In this document: positions 13,969 to 14,059 of the stretch, one piece after another
Layout: each line of letters begins with the position of its first letter
Position numbering within the stretch: position 1 is the first letter of the stretch
Origin: JAWWPG01 sp038254365
GTDB taxonomy: Bacteria > Actinomycetota > Actinomycetes > Propionibacteriales > Nocardioidaceae
Direction of reading: 5' to 3'
DNA length: 14,059 nt
Assembly (NCBI GenBank): GCA_038254365.1
Contig: JBBSGI010000071.1
Span: 1-14,059 of the forward strand
Notes under the pieces: generated by a model
The model's database searches: none
The model's input: the letters and a program-made list of their open reading frames with translations, nothing else
Told to the model about the DNA's origin: nothing
Made by a program: the position numbers and the translations under genes

Positions 13969-14059
13969 ATGTCAGGGATGGCCGAGGTCGCGGAGTCGGT
14001 GGCGCGTAAGTACGCGTTGTTGCGACCGCATCTCGATGAGCGGCAGCGTCGTCTGGTGC
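13969..14059 (+). mobile_element. ISAzo13-like transposase, N-terminal fragment (runs off right edge)
   Basis: From ATG at 13969 a frame is open for 30 codons to the window edge. It reads MSGMAEVAESVARKYALLRP and then a HLDERQRRL segment. This is the N-terminus I know from ISAzo13-family transposases (Rhodopirellula-type DDE domain), common in actinobacteria. A second ATG at 13978 is an alternative start. There is no clear Shine-Dalgarno. The catalytic domain lies outside the window, so whether the element is intact cannot be judged. Confidence 0.75.

Overview
The window looks like a chromosomal segment of a high-GC actinobacterium, probably Nocardioidaceae or a relative. Third codon positions are almost all G or C, GTG starts are common, and the gene content matches actinobacterial core neighbourhoods. 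From memory, the gene set parallels the Mycobacterium tuberculosis interval Rv2204c-Rv2216 (HesB, glycerate kinase-like, DUF3043, gcvT, pepB, dlaT, TIGR01777 SDR). Parts of it also match a Streptomyces region carrying lpd, sucB, pepA, pspA and hesB. Both edges carry sequence that looks mobile or unrelated.

Left part (1-5754). The first 96 bases hold the 5' end of a reverse-strand gene with a zinc-ribbon-like N-terminus. It is followed by a 48% GC control region with short direct repeats and two inverted DnaA-box consensus sequences (190-198, 238-246). A membrane-anchored protein of unknown function (286-909) converges on a reverse-strand cluster: lpd (dihydrolipoamide dehydrogenase), dlaT/sucB (E2 acyltransferase with two lipoyl domains) and a TIGR01777 SDR. 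Lpd and DlaT are the E3 and E2 of the pyruvate/2-oxoglutarate dehydrogenase complexes. A conserved 106-residue protein (5434-5754) is divergent from lpd.

Middle (5754-9446). An unusual symmetrical array of 8-bp motifs, spaced 21 bp apart on each side of a dyad, fills the whole gap between two convergent stop codons. Beyond it lie pepA (M17 leucyl aminopeptidase, reverse), the divergent and probably leaderless gcvT (glycine cleavage T-protein), a conserved 67-residue protein and a DUF3043 membrane protein.

Right part (9619-14059). An envelope-stress-type cluster runs forward: pspA, pspAA (ATGA overlap), a spacer with two tandem duplications and a 33-codon upstream ORF that overlaps the next start, htpX (membrane zinc protease), pspAB, and a divergent glycerate-kinase-family gene. 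It is followed by an A-type iron-sulfur carrier (HesB/ErpA-like). A 45% GC spacer then leads into the truncated N-terminus of an ISAzo13-like transposase.

The most interesting items are the PspA-PspAA-HtpX-PspAB cluster with its overlapping leader ORF, the 21-bp dyad array, the DnaA-box pair far from any recognisable replication origin, and the eroded signature motifs of the glycerate-kinase-like protein.
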